Source: Wolfiporia cocos
Taxonomy: Eukaryota > Basidiomycota > Agaricomycetes > Polyporales > Phaeolaceae
Length of the DNA stretch: 64,000 bases
Assembly: GCA_029448655.1 (NCBI GenBank)
Contig: JACCLO010000017.1
Span: 620,001-684,000, forward strand
Direction of reading: 5' to 3'
The notes under the pieces are model-generated. The model saw only the letters and a program-made list of their open reading frames with translations, was not told where the DNA came from and searched no databases. Within the stretch, counting starts at the first letter, position 1; each line of letters starts with the position of its first letter. The translations under genes were made by a program, and so were the position numbers. This document shows, piece after piece, positions 22,763 to 32,713 of the stretch.

Positions 22763-23469
22763 TGTTACGGGTCGAATACCCGTTCGTATATTCGAATCGC
22801 GAATATAGATCGTTCTTCTGCACGTAGGCACGTCGCCGTATGCAAGGCAAATACTCGTTAGATGCCTTCGGGTCCTAAGTGAAGTCCTTAGGAGATCGGT
22901 TAATATCCAATACACGTTAGAGGATATAATCTGTTCAAGTGCGAGTCGAATAGAATATAAGACTCGCCTAAGTCCGAGAAGTCAATGTGCACTTCGAGGA
23001 CTTAGTTGTTCGATTGCTCGAGTGAGAAATACTGAGCGTAGTTTCCTACGTTTGAGAACGAGTATAAGACTTCTTGTTTATACAACAAGGTCGAGCTGAA
23101 GAGCCTCGTCGGTAAGTACATGAGTTTTTATACTACGCTAGGTTTCAGGGGTCAAGTCTGTCCCAGATGCCACAGATACTATCTACGCTATAGTCCCAAA
23201 CGTTTGATAAGTATGGAGTGATATATCTGAGACAATAGATAGGAATGATGGCGGTTGAACGCCATCTGTCAGCTAATAAACAATGAACATGAAATGGTGG
23301 CAGGGTTGGATCTGCCAAAGATGAAACGAGCCCTATAGACTAGTACAACTGGGGATGCGCCCAGTAAGATCACGAGTAGCCAGGGGGCTGGTTGCGCAAC
23401 AAGTCCCTGTATCGTATTCGCCCGGTGGTGAGTTCTGTCGATATTCGAAAAATCAAAATAACCATAACA
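22763..23469 (-). repeat. 5' LTR of the gypsy element (right copy)
   Basis: 707 bp. On the minus strand it drives the element: TATAAAAA at 23132-23125 and the predicted RNA start region at 23097. It differs from the left LTR at roughly a dozen positions, mostly C/T and G/A transitions. Confidence 0.93.
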
Positions 23470-23521
23470 CCTAGAGCAGCACCCCTGCCCCACCAGCCAC
23501 ACAGGGAACCGCTATTGTGTG

Positions 23522-23608
23522 GTCCTCGCAATAGCAAGAGCCTCAGCTAAGATCCTTGCAATAGTGAGGGCCTCAGGTGAGATCCTTGCAATAGGATGGG
23601 CCTGGGCG
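23522..23608. repeat. 30-bp tandem repeat, about 2.8 units
   Basis: Three consecutive units of the form TCCTTGCAATAGxxxGGGCC, about 30 bp apart, lie between the gypsy element and the fold-back element. Both strands read as a periodic peptide (LAIARAS / LAIVRAS). Judged a short minisatellite. Confidence 0.6.
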
Positions 23609-24359
23609 CCACGTCCTTGCAAGAACGTGTCCCTTGGATGCTTGGTATTGTGTGGACCTGCTACTATAGGGGGGTTATACATGACTATACCGGTCCTGCT
23701 ACATTTACAGGACCTGCTAGGTATATCTACAATCTCGCACTTTGCTGATGTAGAACCAGCCACTCTATGCGTTCCACGTTCCTGTTGTGGCTAAGTCAGG
23801 TGATGTTCCCAATATGGGAATGACTTAGCCGAACTAAGTTCCCATTTTTGCTCGGGCAGGCGTGCAGGAAATTACTGCTATTGGAATGCATAACGGCTGA
23901 GTCAGAGCATCACATCGGCTCGCCTGTGCCTAATTTGGAATCAGAAACACTGACGGCTGGTGCAGCACAGCAGCATAGACTTATCAGGTTCCGCAATATC
24001 AAACTGGTCAACCTGCTTGCTTTGTGCTGATGGTTTTGTTGACCATAATATTGACCTCTCTCATGTGTTCTATATGTGCAATCTTCAGTGTCAATTCTAT
24101 TATAGCTGCTTAACGGCCAGAGTCATTGTGCAAAATGTCTTGAAGTGTTAAGTGAACCTCAGCCATCAACAGGTGATTCATAGTCGTGCTGTATCGTAGC
24201 CTCGTTAGGATAAAGTCTTCGACGCTACTTGGCGTTGATGAACAAAATCTAGAACGTCGGCAAATGTAAATGACTCTGGTGACATTCCGGGATACAGCAG
24301 AGATTGGATTGCGGTGTAGTACAGTAACATACAGCCACCTATTTCTAGCCACAATACAA

Positions 24360-24600
24360 GCTGCAAGGGACTTCAGTCAATTATCTTAATCTGCCAACTG
24401 CCCTTCACTTAAGAAATCACAGTTGCGAGCTAGGTTTGCACGCAGATTAATCTGCTAGCTGCGGCAGATTAATATTAATCTACTGTGACAATAAAATGGT
24501 ACATCCAGGATTCGAACCAAGGACCTTGGCACAGATGAGAATAACAGCATTGCAGCATACATTAACCAACTGAGCTACAGTGCAACTAGTGTCTGCCCCA
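24360..24600 (-). repeat. tRNA-derived SINE-like arm, left copy
   Basis: On the minus strand: an A-box-like TAGCTCAGTTGG, then a B box GGTTCGAATCC, then a body with repeated GCAGATTAATCTGC palindromes and the end CAGTCAATTATCTTAATC. The T-stem has a mismatch and the acceptor arms do not pair, so it is not a functional tRNA. Those two boxes are the internal RNA polymerase III promoter in tRNA-derived SINEs. Confidence 0.6.
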
Positions 24601-24879
24601 TTTTAAGCAATATATAGAGTATTCTGTAAACTTCATTTTCGCAGTTTAACATCTTCCATAACACAAATACAAATGAATCTGCCTCTAAAGACCTGTGATT
24701 CCAGTGTATTCAGCTTTCCCATGGTGAGTTGCTCCAGGTTAAGCATGGTAAATCAAGCTACCACTATCATTGATTTCTTTATATATGCTTGTTGTAGCAG
24801 TTAGTTGCCTTGATGATTTGCGGAAATTGTGTGTAAAATTTGCGTTATATATATTTTGATTGGTCTCGGGTAACTGTTG

Positions 24880-25090
24880 CCACTATGGCTCACTTGGCTA
24901 ATTACACTGTGATGCTCTTATTCTCATCTGTGCTAAGGTCCTTGGTTTGAATCCTAGATGTACCATTTTATTGTCACAGTAGATTAATCTGCCGCAGCTA
25001 GCAGATTAATCTGCGTGCAAGCCTAGCTTGCAACTGCAATTTCTTAAGCAAAGGGCAGTTGGCAGATTAAGATAATTGACTGAAACTCTA
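24880..25090 (+). repeat. tRNA-derived SINE-like arm, right copy
   Basis: Inverted partner of 24360-24600 on the plus strand: A-box-like TGGCTCACTTGG, B-box-like GGTTTGAATCC, then the same body and GCAGATTAATCTGC palindromes. The boxes have decayed by C-to-T and G-to-A type changes compared with the left copy. Confidence 0.6.
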
Positions 25091-25436
25091 AAAGCTGCAG
25101 CCTTATTGCCACAGCACAGCACAGTATGTACTACACTGCGCTCGGAGCACAGAAATGTAGTAGCACCTGTAGTTCTGGATGAGGCAGCGGGTGAGCCGAT
25201 GTGATGCTCTGACTCAGCCATTATGCATTCCAATAGCAGTAATTTCCTGCACGCCTGCCCAAGTGAAAATGAGAACTTAGTTGATTTGTCAGCTCAGCTA
25301 ATTGAGCACCAACATATTTGGCCAGCTGCTCTATAGCATTCACTTCCTCGTTGTTTGGCTAAGTCATTCCCATATTGGGAACATCACCTGACTTAGCCAC
25401 AACAGGAACGTGGAACGCATAGAGTGGCTGGTTCTA

Positions 25437-27467
25437 GGAGCCTGGATAATACTACGCTTTGGCAAGCGCTATGGAGGTACTTCAGGAATCAGTCCACTCC
25501 AACATTATAATGTGTGATTACTCACGATCACCGCTACCACATCAACAAGTCTGCCACTAATCAGACCTGTGGCCTTCTTCATTGTCTGCTTCGTAACGAT
25601 GAACCCTCTATTATCAATGTCATTGTCATCAAAATTAAGATCAATATAAATATATTCTTTCTCACCGTTGATATTGAATCGATGCTGTATGATTACTGCG
25701 GCATCAAGGATGCTAACCCAGATCTCGGACCTGAGGAATATCATATAATGTCACATATAGTGCCACGCCCAATGCATATTGGTTTTGAAATCCTCCGGCA
25801 CCTACAGATCCGCCACAGGCGCCTATACGGTTCAGCTAGCGACCATTCAGGTAGTTGTTTATGAGTACATAGCATCAGAGGTTAGTTGTATTGACAAGCA
25901 TCGTGTCATGACAGCGTCAAAACCAACGACCGTGATGTCACAGTTTTCGCTGTGGCATACCCAGCTTCAAGCGTAAGCACCTCCGCGTCTCCCTCTTACG
26001 TTAGACGCCAGACCCAGTAGATTAGATTACCAGCGGTGCGCTGATGGTTTGCCAGCATATGCCGAAGGCGCTAGGGGTAGCGCGCGTACGTACACATCAC
26101 GGTCACTACGTTACATGTTACGATCATTGCAGTTGTATCACATGGACCCCTAGGTAACATGACCACGGTCGGCTGTAGCGCTGCGGTGCACAGGCCATCT
26201 CTTTAGGGCAGCCATTACTGGCAGGACGTTCATGTATTTAAGACGTAGGAAGATGGGGCTTATTCCCCATCTTTAGGATTCTCGGCAATGGGCATGAAGG
26301 CCCCTTCTACACCGTGACTCCCTGCATCTGCGCCTGACGGTCTCCAACACACCTCGTCTCCCTTCATACAAGCTAGTCTGGTAGCGACGCCATACAGCCT
26401 GACTCGCCGCCCTATGTCCGCTTGTCCCTGAAGACCACGGAGTTAGAGCGTTAGGGGGTTCCCCGCTAGCGCGGTCCCACAGTCCAGTGAGACTGTGTCA
26501 CGTGATGTACAAATGTGAGAAGTGAATCAACTTCTTTGTAAGCATCTATCTCCTCGTCGTTCTTCCACATGCTCTTGGAACGTTCACGCTATAAATCAAT
26601 CCTCCCTTGTTGATTGAGCTTCTGGAGAGGGGTTCAGCTGAAATCATCCCTTCGCTCTCTGTCATCTGGGGCCACATTGCATCTGGGGCCACATTGGCAT
26701 CTTTGATGTTATCCTGAAATCAGACCGTATACAGCAATAAATTGGAACACATTTGATCTAATGCCTTGCATTCCTCTAAACGAATTGTGAGTGGAGACAT
26801 ACTGAGAAGTGCTATCTCGCTCTGTCAATGTGCGAGCACAAAGGATGCAGTCGTTCATACACCCTTTATAGTCAGTCCGGGCAGGAGCCGTTCTGTGTAT
26901 GGGGCTATAAGCGTAGACACTTCACTAAGTGTCGAGGGGTCTGCGTGGCCCTTCACCAAACCCTTTCCCAGCATCCCAGTCACCATATCAATGCGAGCAA
27001 AGATCATCGGGGGTATAGTGTTCGACAAATAATGTGTGCGGGTCTGGAAGTCTTTGCTCCGGAAACAATTCCTGTGGTGTGAGCTAATAAATGACCTCTA
27101 GTTCACAGCATGCAGCCGCACAATTTGCGTTTTTACTAGCCTATATACAGGAACAGTAAAGCCAACGAGCGTGAGGAGGCAAGAGCACATTCCACTACAT
27201 CATTACATGACCAATGGCACATAATAGATGAGCTTCAGACCCTAGTGGGTGAATGAGGCCAAAATGGAGTGGATATGAAGCGAACACTCTCACAGTCTCG
27301 TAATGTCAAAGCATGACTCTGCCAGATACACCCTCATATACAAGCCACAGAGCAAGTCGCTGGCCCCAAGAATTACTGTGCTGGCTTGAGTAGGTCTCAG
27401 ACAATGTAAGGCAATCCACATAGGTTCTCGCTCAACATGAATCCGCACTTTGTCATTTCAATTAGGA
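25437..27467. other. Repeat-island DNA without recognisable genes
   Basis: No gene supported. ORFs 25514-25864 (+, 116 codons) and 25505-25744 (-) overlap and lack motifs. 26250-26271 is a hairpin (AGATGGGG / CCCCATCT). The word GCCATTACTGGC seen at 13.7 kb recurs at 26211. The tract becomes AT-rich toward its right end. Confidence 0.4.
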
Positions 27468-27472
27468 CATTG

Positions 27473-27999
27473 TGTTACAGTCCGTGCAATTTCGTATACC
27501 TTTGACGCCTCACTGGAGAAGAGGACTTAGCGTTCAACCGCATTATCGCGCATTTGTTTCTAGGGTTCCCTGCTCAACCAGCAACCCTCATTTCATGTAC
27601 AACAGCCCTATGCCCATGATCCCGTAGCGTATCAGGTTCTAGTTGATATCTAGTGTCCAACCACCGAGCTTCCGTGTTTCAACCATTGTTGCGCTCAATC
27701 GCAATGTTTCAGCTTAGTTATCATAGCGTACTAGCCTTATGGTAGCAGTACCAAGGACACTATGACCCCGATTACAGAATCGTAGTATAAAAACCCTGCT
27801 GTAAATACTAGTCGAGTTCCTCAGCTCGACCTTGTTGAATTACAAGGATCTCATACTCGTTCTCAAAGGCTTGAGCAATTAAGCCTGCAGCTAGTATATC
27901 GACGCTTGACTCTGCTGAGTCCGACGAGTAGTGCGCTACTCGATACACTGAGTAACTCGACTTAGTTATTTCAGCTGAACGGATATTCGATCCGTAACA
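27473..27999 (+). mobile_element. Solo LTR A, gypsy-related, with target duplication CATTG
   Basis: 527 bp starting TGTTACAG and ending CCGTAACA. It is flanked on both sides by CATTG (27468-27472 and 28000-28004), a perfect 5-bp target duplication. It shares with the full gypsy LTR the TATAAAAA box, the downstream word CAGCTCGACCTTGTTG (27822-27837) and the terminal GGATATTCGATCCGTAACA-like end, but is otherwise diverged and shorter. It is a distinct subfamily left by LTR-LTR recombination. Confidence 0.88.
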
Positions 28000-28004
28000 C
28001 ATTG

Positions 28005-29179
28005 AGCCCTTAATGTCCTATCACAAACTGACTATCCTACAAGAGCTTTCTCCAGCAATCTTGGGGTACAATGCTTCCTGTTGCAAAAGTTCGATAATAT
28101 GTACTTTATTGTTGTTCTCCAAGCAATTAGGCTTCAAAATAGTATCATAGTGTATTGCTTGCACCTGTTGACATACATATTTCTGCGCCCTTTGAAACAT
28201 CGACCTTCACTTATAATCAAGAAAAAGACAGATGACATAGATATTGACATCATTGCAACAACTTCTAGCTAGCACAACATAGAAATGCATACACTTCCTT
28301 CTGCCATCAGTGCTTGTGGTCGAGGATGATATGGGTGATGATGCGGATGATGTTGTGTACACAGAGATGCAGACATTGTGTATAGCATCAAGCTTCACAG
28401 TCAAACCCCTACTGATGTTGCTAAATGCCTTCATGTAGAAGGCAGAACAAAGGCATAGTTAGTTGCCCTGCGCCAAGTAGGTTCAGACCACTCCAGTATC
28501 AGTGACGATACTTGATAAGCTTGATACTTCATAGAGCCCTAAAGCAGTTGGTTTGGGCATCACAAACCTGAAGCTCGTCAACTGTGCGGATATTGCCAAT
28601 GAAGAATTGTATGCGTTCATAGAAGTTGTGGTGGATATCATTATTGAGGAAATATCCATTAATTTCTGTAGGGTTACAGTGCTCCAACTTCATAGCGGTC
28701 AAGGTTCACAAGGATTTTGACGTGTTAGAAACTAACGAGCAATAAATCTTCAGGCTGTATCATTACCTAGCTCATCACTGTGAATCTCAACTAAGCTTTC
28801 TTGTATATATACCAGATTTATACTCAGTTCTGTCGGCTGCATTATGCCATAAAATGCCTGCATACCTATCCCTAAGGCTCCAACCAAATAGTGTACATAC
28901 TGTGTATGCATAGTTGATGCTGTGTACCATATATGTGTAAATACATGGTAGGTTGTACACAGTATATACCCAGTATCATACATCATATTCAGTGTCTACC
29001 TATTATGGTAGTAGTGCTTAAGTAGATGCCAGTTGGGCAATGTCAGTCAAGTCAGCCAAGTAAGCATGGAGGCCACTCATCTCAATTCAACTCCTGAAGC
29101 ATGCTAGGCATGATTTGTTGCTCTCAATATATATCATTTAATACCATTACACTTGTACAGACCCACCACACCTGTCGTA
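28005..29179. other. AT-rich spacer between two solo LTRs
   Basis: No gene supported. A 75-codon minus ORF (28207-28434) and a 78-codon minus ORF (28750-28986) carry no known motif. The stretch 28900-28980 is rich in GTATATAC-type words, which recur near 30150-30200. Confidence 0.4.
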
Positions 29180-29184
29180 CTCTC

Positions 29185-29724
29185 TGTTATGGTCTCCACA
29201 GGTACACTCAATTATTTTTTCATGATGCCTCACTGTATGGAGGGACTTAGTGTTCAACGGCTTCACTGCGCACTCTATTCTAGGGATCCCCGCTCAACCA
29301 GAGACCCTTGTTTCATGTACAACACCATATACCCACACCTTCCAGTCATATCAGGTCTTAGTTAGTATTCTGTGTCTAACCACAGGTCTTTTCATGTTTC
29401 AGCCCTTGTTGCACTCAACTGCAGCAGTCTTGGTTTAATTGCTTAGCACACTAGCCTTAAGGACTTGATATTAGCAGTACCATGGACACTATGACCCCAG
29501 TCAATAAGTAGCAGTATAAATCCAATGTACATACTGGCCAAGTTCCTCAGGTCGACCTGTTTGAATTACAATGATCCTATACTCGTTCTCAAAGCTTAAG
29601 CAATTAAGCTTCAACTCGTACATTGACACTCTGACTCTGCAGAGTCCAACAAGTAGTGCACTACTTGACCCGTTGAGTAACTTGTCTTAGTTATTTCAGC
29701 TGAATGGATATTCAATCCATAACA
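29185..29724 (+). mobile_element. Solo LTR B, gypsy-related, with target duplication CTCTC
   Basis: 540 bp starting TGTTATGG and ending CCATAACA, flanked by CTCTC at 29180-29184 and 29725-29729. It aligns along its length with solo LTR A (shared phrases TTTCATGTACAACA, ACACTATGACCCC, TTAGTTATTTCAGCTGAA). The TATAAA box is at 29515 and the start-site word CAGGTCGACCT at 29548, so the self-priming region is less well kept than in A. Confidence 0.88.
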
Positions 29725-29733
29725 CTCTCCAAG

Positions 29734-30018
29734 ATGACTGTAACTATCAAGGATATCAACAGTCTAGTTGACAGTATCTCACAACTAGGGAAACAGCTTC
29801 CCAAAAGCATACCTGAGGGAACTCAACAAGATAAGCTATACAGAGTCCTGAGAACTGTGAATGAGGAGAACTGTTCAACTGCCAGTTTGACATACTGTTT
29901 GGAGAGGATTGCCGTGATGAACATGGTTGACTTCATCATTGCAGACATGATAAATAGGCACAGTATCACAATACCTAGCACACATCATGACAGAAGACAG
30001 CTTGCAGAAATATTTTGA
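29734..30018 (+). CDS. Unrecognised 95-codon ORF directly after solo LTR B
   Basis: The Met lies 9 nt after the LTR end and 4 nt after its target duplication, in the same orientation. The peptide is soluble and helix-rich (VTIKDINSLVDSISQLGKQL at the start) with normal composition; no family was recognised. A possible acceptor (TTTGTAG at ~30046) and an open downstream stretch in another frame (VRGKALKAKTITAVCAKQW) hint at a spliced continuation or a decayed gene. It may be host sequence or part of an unknown element. Translation is unproven. Confidence 0.3.
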   Translation: MTVTIKDINSLVDSISQLGKQLPKSIPEGTQQDKLYRVLRTVNEENCSTASLTYCLERIAVMNMVDFIIADMINRHSITIPSTHHDRRQLAEIF

Positions 30019-31306
30019 CCTCATTTCATCACATCATCTTTGTAGTGAGAGGCAAAGCTCTCAAAGCCAAGACAATCACTGCAGTGTGTGCTAAGCAATG
30101 GATTAGGGAGTGGCTATTGAAGGTTTAATGTAGTGTCATAAAACTGTGTAAATACATACCATATACTGGGTATATACTATATACTGTGTAAATACAAAAA
30201 ATCTGTACACATATTGTATTTAGTTGGAGCCTTACCTATCCCCGATGGATGAGCCGCCAGGTGCAAGTGGAAGAGAGATCACTTCACTACAGCTGTTCTC
30301 CCGCTGCTCGTTGCTCCACTGTGGTTGTCAAATATAACCTCACTACTGGCGTGACTGACTCTTCATTCAAAATCATAATAACGAATCAGGTGATTCCGCA
30401 CTGATAGACCCAAGTCATGGGGATGGGCAACCCCGCCTAGAAATGTGTCCTGAGCTTATCACGTCGGAGTCTGAACCACCTACCCAATGTGGTATTTAGA
30501 TGCCGAGACTGCGAATGTGGCGCTGTTGACGCTGGTACTATCGGGACCTGAGCCTGTACCGGCGCCGGTACCTAAGCACCACTGTAGACACGGCTATGTA
30601 CTGCAACGTTCATTCAAGATGTAAGCTCCGTAGATGCTCAAGATATAATGAAACATACAATGAGCCCTTGATATCTTTGTCAGTTCTTTCCAGCGACTCC
30701 TCGACGATATCGAGCCATCAAACGCGACGTGGCGGCGTTCGCATCCCAGTTAGGAAGGCAGGTACATTCATACCACTGGCACATAAATATTCTGCACCTC
30801 ACAAGTACATTCATTCTGTAGGTAGGTAACAATCTAAGAGCGCTTTATTGATAGTGTAGTTTCGACCTGAGCGATCTGAGGGTCCTATCGATTTTCACAT
30901 CATGATTGGCAAGCATTCTAAATCATACTCCCATACATTGATGGATTGGTATCTCCTCCTTCAACAGTGATCTACAGCAAAAACCTAGTACACAGATTGA
31001 TTCTGTTTGCCTTTCCACAGAAATCGTTGGGAACACATTTCCGTTAAACTGTCTTGTAGTTGCAGTGTGCCATGCGCGATGTACGAAATTGTACAGTACA
31101 GATTTTATCTCAAAATTCTGTTCCGAAGAAATTGATGTATTCAATGTTCTGAGCAATACACCCCACTGACACAAGGCATGAATGTTTTTATGTGAGGAGC
31201 CTTTACATTGATACCATCGCGCTCTGCGCGCCAAGCCCGTGCCGCAGTGAGAGCTGTCCGGCATGTACTGTGGCGCGTGATAGACGCCGGACATCCCCAC
31301 AAGTCA
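30019..31306. other. Spacer left of the Helitron-like array
   Basis: AT-rich to 30230, then mixed. ORFs such as 30596-30829 (+) and 30923-31300 (-) have no motif. The last base before the array is A (31306), the expected left host base of a Helitron insertion. Confidence 0.4.
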
Positions 31307-32429
31307 TCTAAGAGTAAGGGGGCTCGCGTGGGAGGCGTCGCGTGTCGCTCGCGTTTTGCGCACCTGGCGTCCACGTTCGCCGCGTGGCGTCCATGCGCGT
31401 CGTCAATCCTGCTCCCATTAGATAGGGCGCCTGGCGCCGGTGAATTCCCACGCCCAGCGCCTGCAAGGCGCGCGCGCTGTTCCTGCCCCGCACCACGGGG
31501 ATTCATGCCCCATGCCACGGGGATTCGTGCCCCACACCACGGGGATTCGTGCCCCACACCACGGGGATTTGTGGCTCTTGCCACGGGGGTTTGTGGCCCT
31601 TGCCACGGGGATTTGTGCCCCGTGCCACGGGGATTTGTGCCCCGTGCCACAGGGATTTGTGCCCCGTGCCACGGGGATTTGTGCCCCACATCATGGGGAT
31701 TTTTGTAATGTAAATACCCCACACCACGGGGATTTGTGCCCCGTGCCACAGGGATTTGTACCCCACACCATGGGGATTTGCGCCCCATGCCACGGGGATT
31801 TGTGCTCTGTGCCACAGGGATTTGTGCACCATGCCACAGGGATTTGTGCCCTGTGCCACGGGGATTTGTACCACATGCCACAGGGATTTGTACTGCACAC
31901 CATGGGGATTTGTGCCCCATGCCACAGGGATTTTTGTAATGTAAATACCCTGCACCACGGGGATTTGCACCCTGCACCATAGGGATTTGTGCCCCATGCC
32001 ACAGGGATTTGTGCTCTGTATCATGGAGATTTGTGCCCCGTGCCACAGGGATCTGTGCTTTGTGCCACGGGGATTTATGCCTCATGCCACGGGGATCTTT
32101 GTAACATAAATGGCCTGTGCTGTAGATGCCTGCCAAAAGATTGCAAAAAAAATGAAGAACATTTTGACACCACATTACACAGTATTACAAGCAAAGCGAT
32201 GATGAGACCGAGGATCAGCGAGGTGTCAGAAGTGGCTGAGCAGGCAGAGACAAGAGACAAAAGAGGGAAGTTGGGGAAGCCATGGGTAATGCACATGAAA
32301 TTCATAGGGGATCCACAGGTAACTTAAAAAAACCCCTGATTATCTGAAATAGGCGCACATGGATTGGAATAATATATTGAAGTGGTAAAAGTGGTGTGAC
32401 CGTGGCGAAGCCACGGGTAATTAACCTAG
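31307..32429 (+). mobile_element. Helitron-like unit H1 (long form)
   Basis: 1123 bp. 5' end TCTAAGAGTAAGGGGG; 3' end with a perfect 7-bp stem CCGTGGC-GAA-GCCACGG (32400-32416), spacer GTAATTAAC and CTAG. The interior is dominated by a 22-bp minisatellite (31486-32100), followed by a non-repetitive tail shared base for base with H3. Confidence 0.8.
31486..32100. repeat. 22-bp quasi-palindromic minisatellite in H1
   Basis: About 28 units. The core CCCCGTGCCACGGGG is an inverted repeat with a one-base centre, followed by ATTTGTG. Differences between units are mostly CG to TG or CA. Because 22 is not a multiple of three, each unit shifts the frame and three units make a 22-codon cycle. This leaves long artificial ORFs open on both strands. 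The array is broken by the word TTTTTGTAATGTAAATACCC at two places. Confidence 0.9.
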
Positions 32430-32713
32430 TCTAAGAGTAATGGGAGCTCGCGTGGGAGCCGTCGCGTGTCGCTAGCGTGTCGCGCACGAGAATCGCACAT
32501 GGCGAGCACGTTTGCCGCGTGGCGGCGCCTGTAGGGCGCCCATCGAGTGCGCGCCGGCGCCTGCAAGGCGCGCGTGCCGGTTGCAAAGGTATTACAAGCG
32601 AAGCGACGACGAGGCCGAGCGTCAGCGAGGTGGAGGAGTGGCTGAGCGGGCAGAGATATATAATAACTCCTAGAAATACAAAATTGTGGCGAAGCCACAG
32701 GTAATTAAGCTAG
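32430..32713 (+). mobile_element. Helitron-like unit H2 (short form)
   Basis: 284 bp. 5' end TCTAAGAGTAATGGGAGC; 3' hairpin TGTGGC-GAA-GCCACA (32685-32699), then GGTAATTAAG and CTAG. It lacks the minisatellite and has GC-rich palindromic words (GGCGCC) inside. Its 3' half is nearly identical to that of H4. Confidence 0.78.

Larger units (their letters stand above)
15019..23469 (-). mobile_element. Ty3/gypsy chromodomain LTR retrotransposon, nearly complete
   Basis: Read on the minus strand the element is LTR - gag - pol (protease, dUTPase, reverse transcriptase, RNase H, integrase, chromodomain) - extra ORF - LTR. The LTRs are 708 and 707 bp, begin TG and end CA, and differ at roughly a dozen positions, so the insertion is fairly recent. 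An 11-nt primer-binding site matches the predicted 5' end of its own RNA, as in Tf1-type self-priming elements. A purine-rich tract precedes the 3' LTR. The copy is damaged: there is a stop upstream of the pol start and a one-base frame break between RNase H and integrase. No 5-bp target duplication flanks it (GGGCC on the left, CCTAG on the right). Confidence 0.93.
23751..25436. mobile_element. Fold-back element with long imperfect inverted repeats
   Basis: The ends are inverted copies beginning TAGAACCAGCCACTCTATG (left 23751, right ending 25436). The ~80-bp outer arms are almost identical and contain a palindromic core (TTCCCAATATGGGAA between GGCTAAGTCA and TGACTTAGCC). Further in, the arms share AAATTACTGCTATTGGAATG and the inverted tRNA-like segments 24360-24600 and 24880-25090. 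Left arm 23960-24360 has no clear partner. There is no transposase ORF. The TA at the outer ends would fit a TA target site. Best read as a non-autonomous DNA transposon or fold-back element. Confidence 0.65.

Noticed and set aside
24500..24585. Possible tRNA gene on the minus strand
   Set aside because: A and B boxes are present but the acceptor stem cannot pair and the T-stem has a mismatch. It also occurs as an inverted degenerate pair, so it was called SINE-like.
29704..30018. Gag start of a retroelement led by LTR B
   Set aside because: LTR B is bounded on both sides by CTCTC, so it is a solo LTR, and the Met at 29704 lies inside the LTR.
31486..32100. CRISPR-like array
   Set aside because: Short repeats without unique spacers in a eukaryotic genome; it is a minisatellite.
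31141..32175. 344-codon minus ORF in the Helitron-like array
   Set aside because: It is read through the 22-bp minisatellite, which is open in all frames. The peptide is a frame-cycling repeat with no start context or domain.
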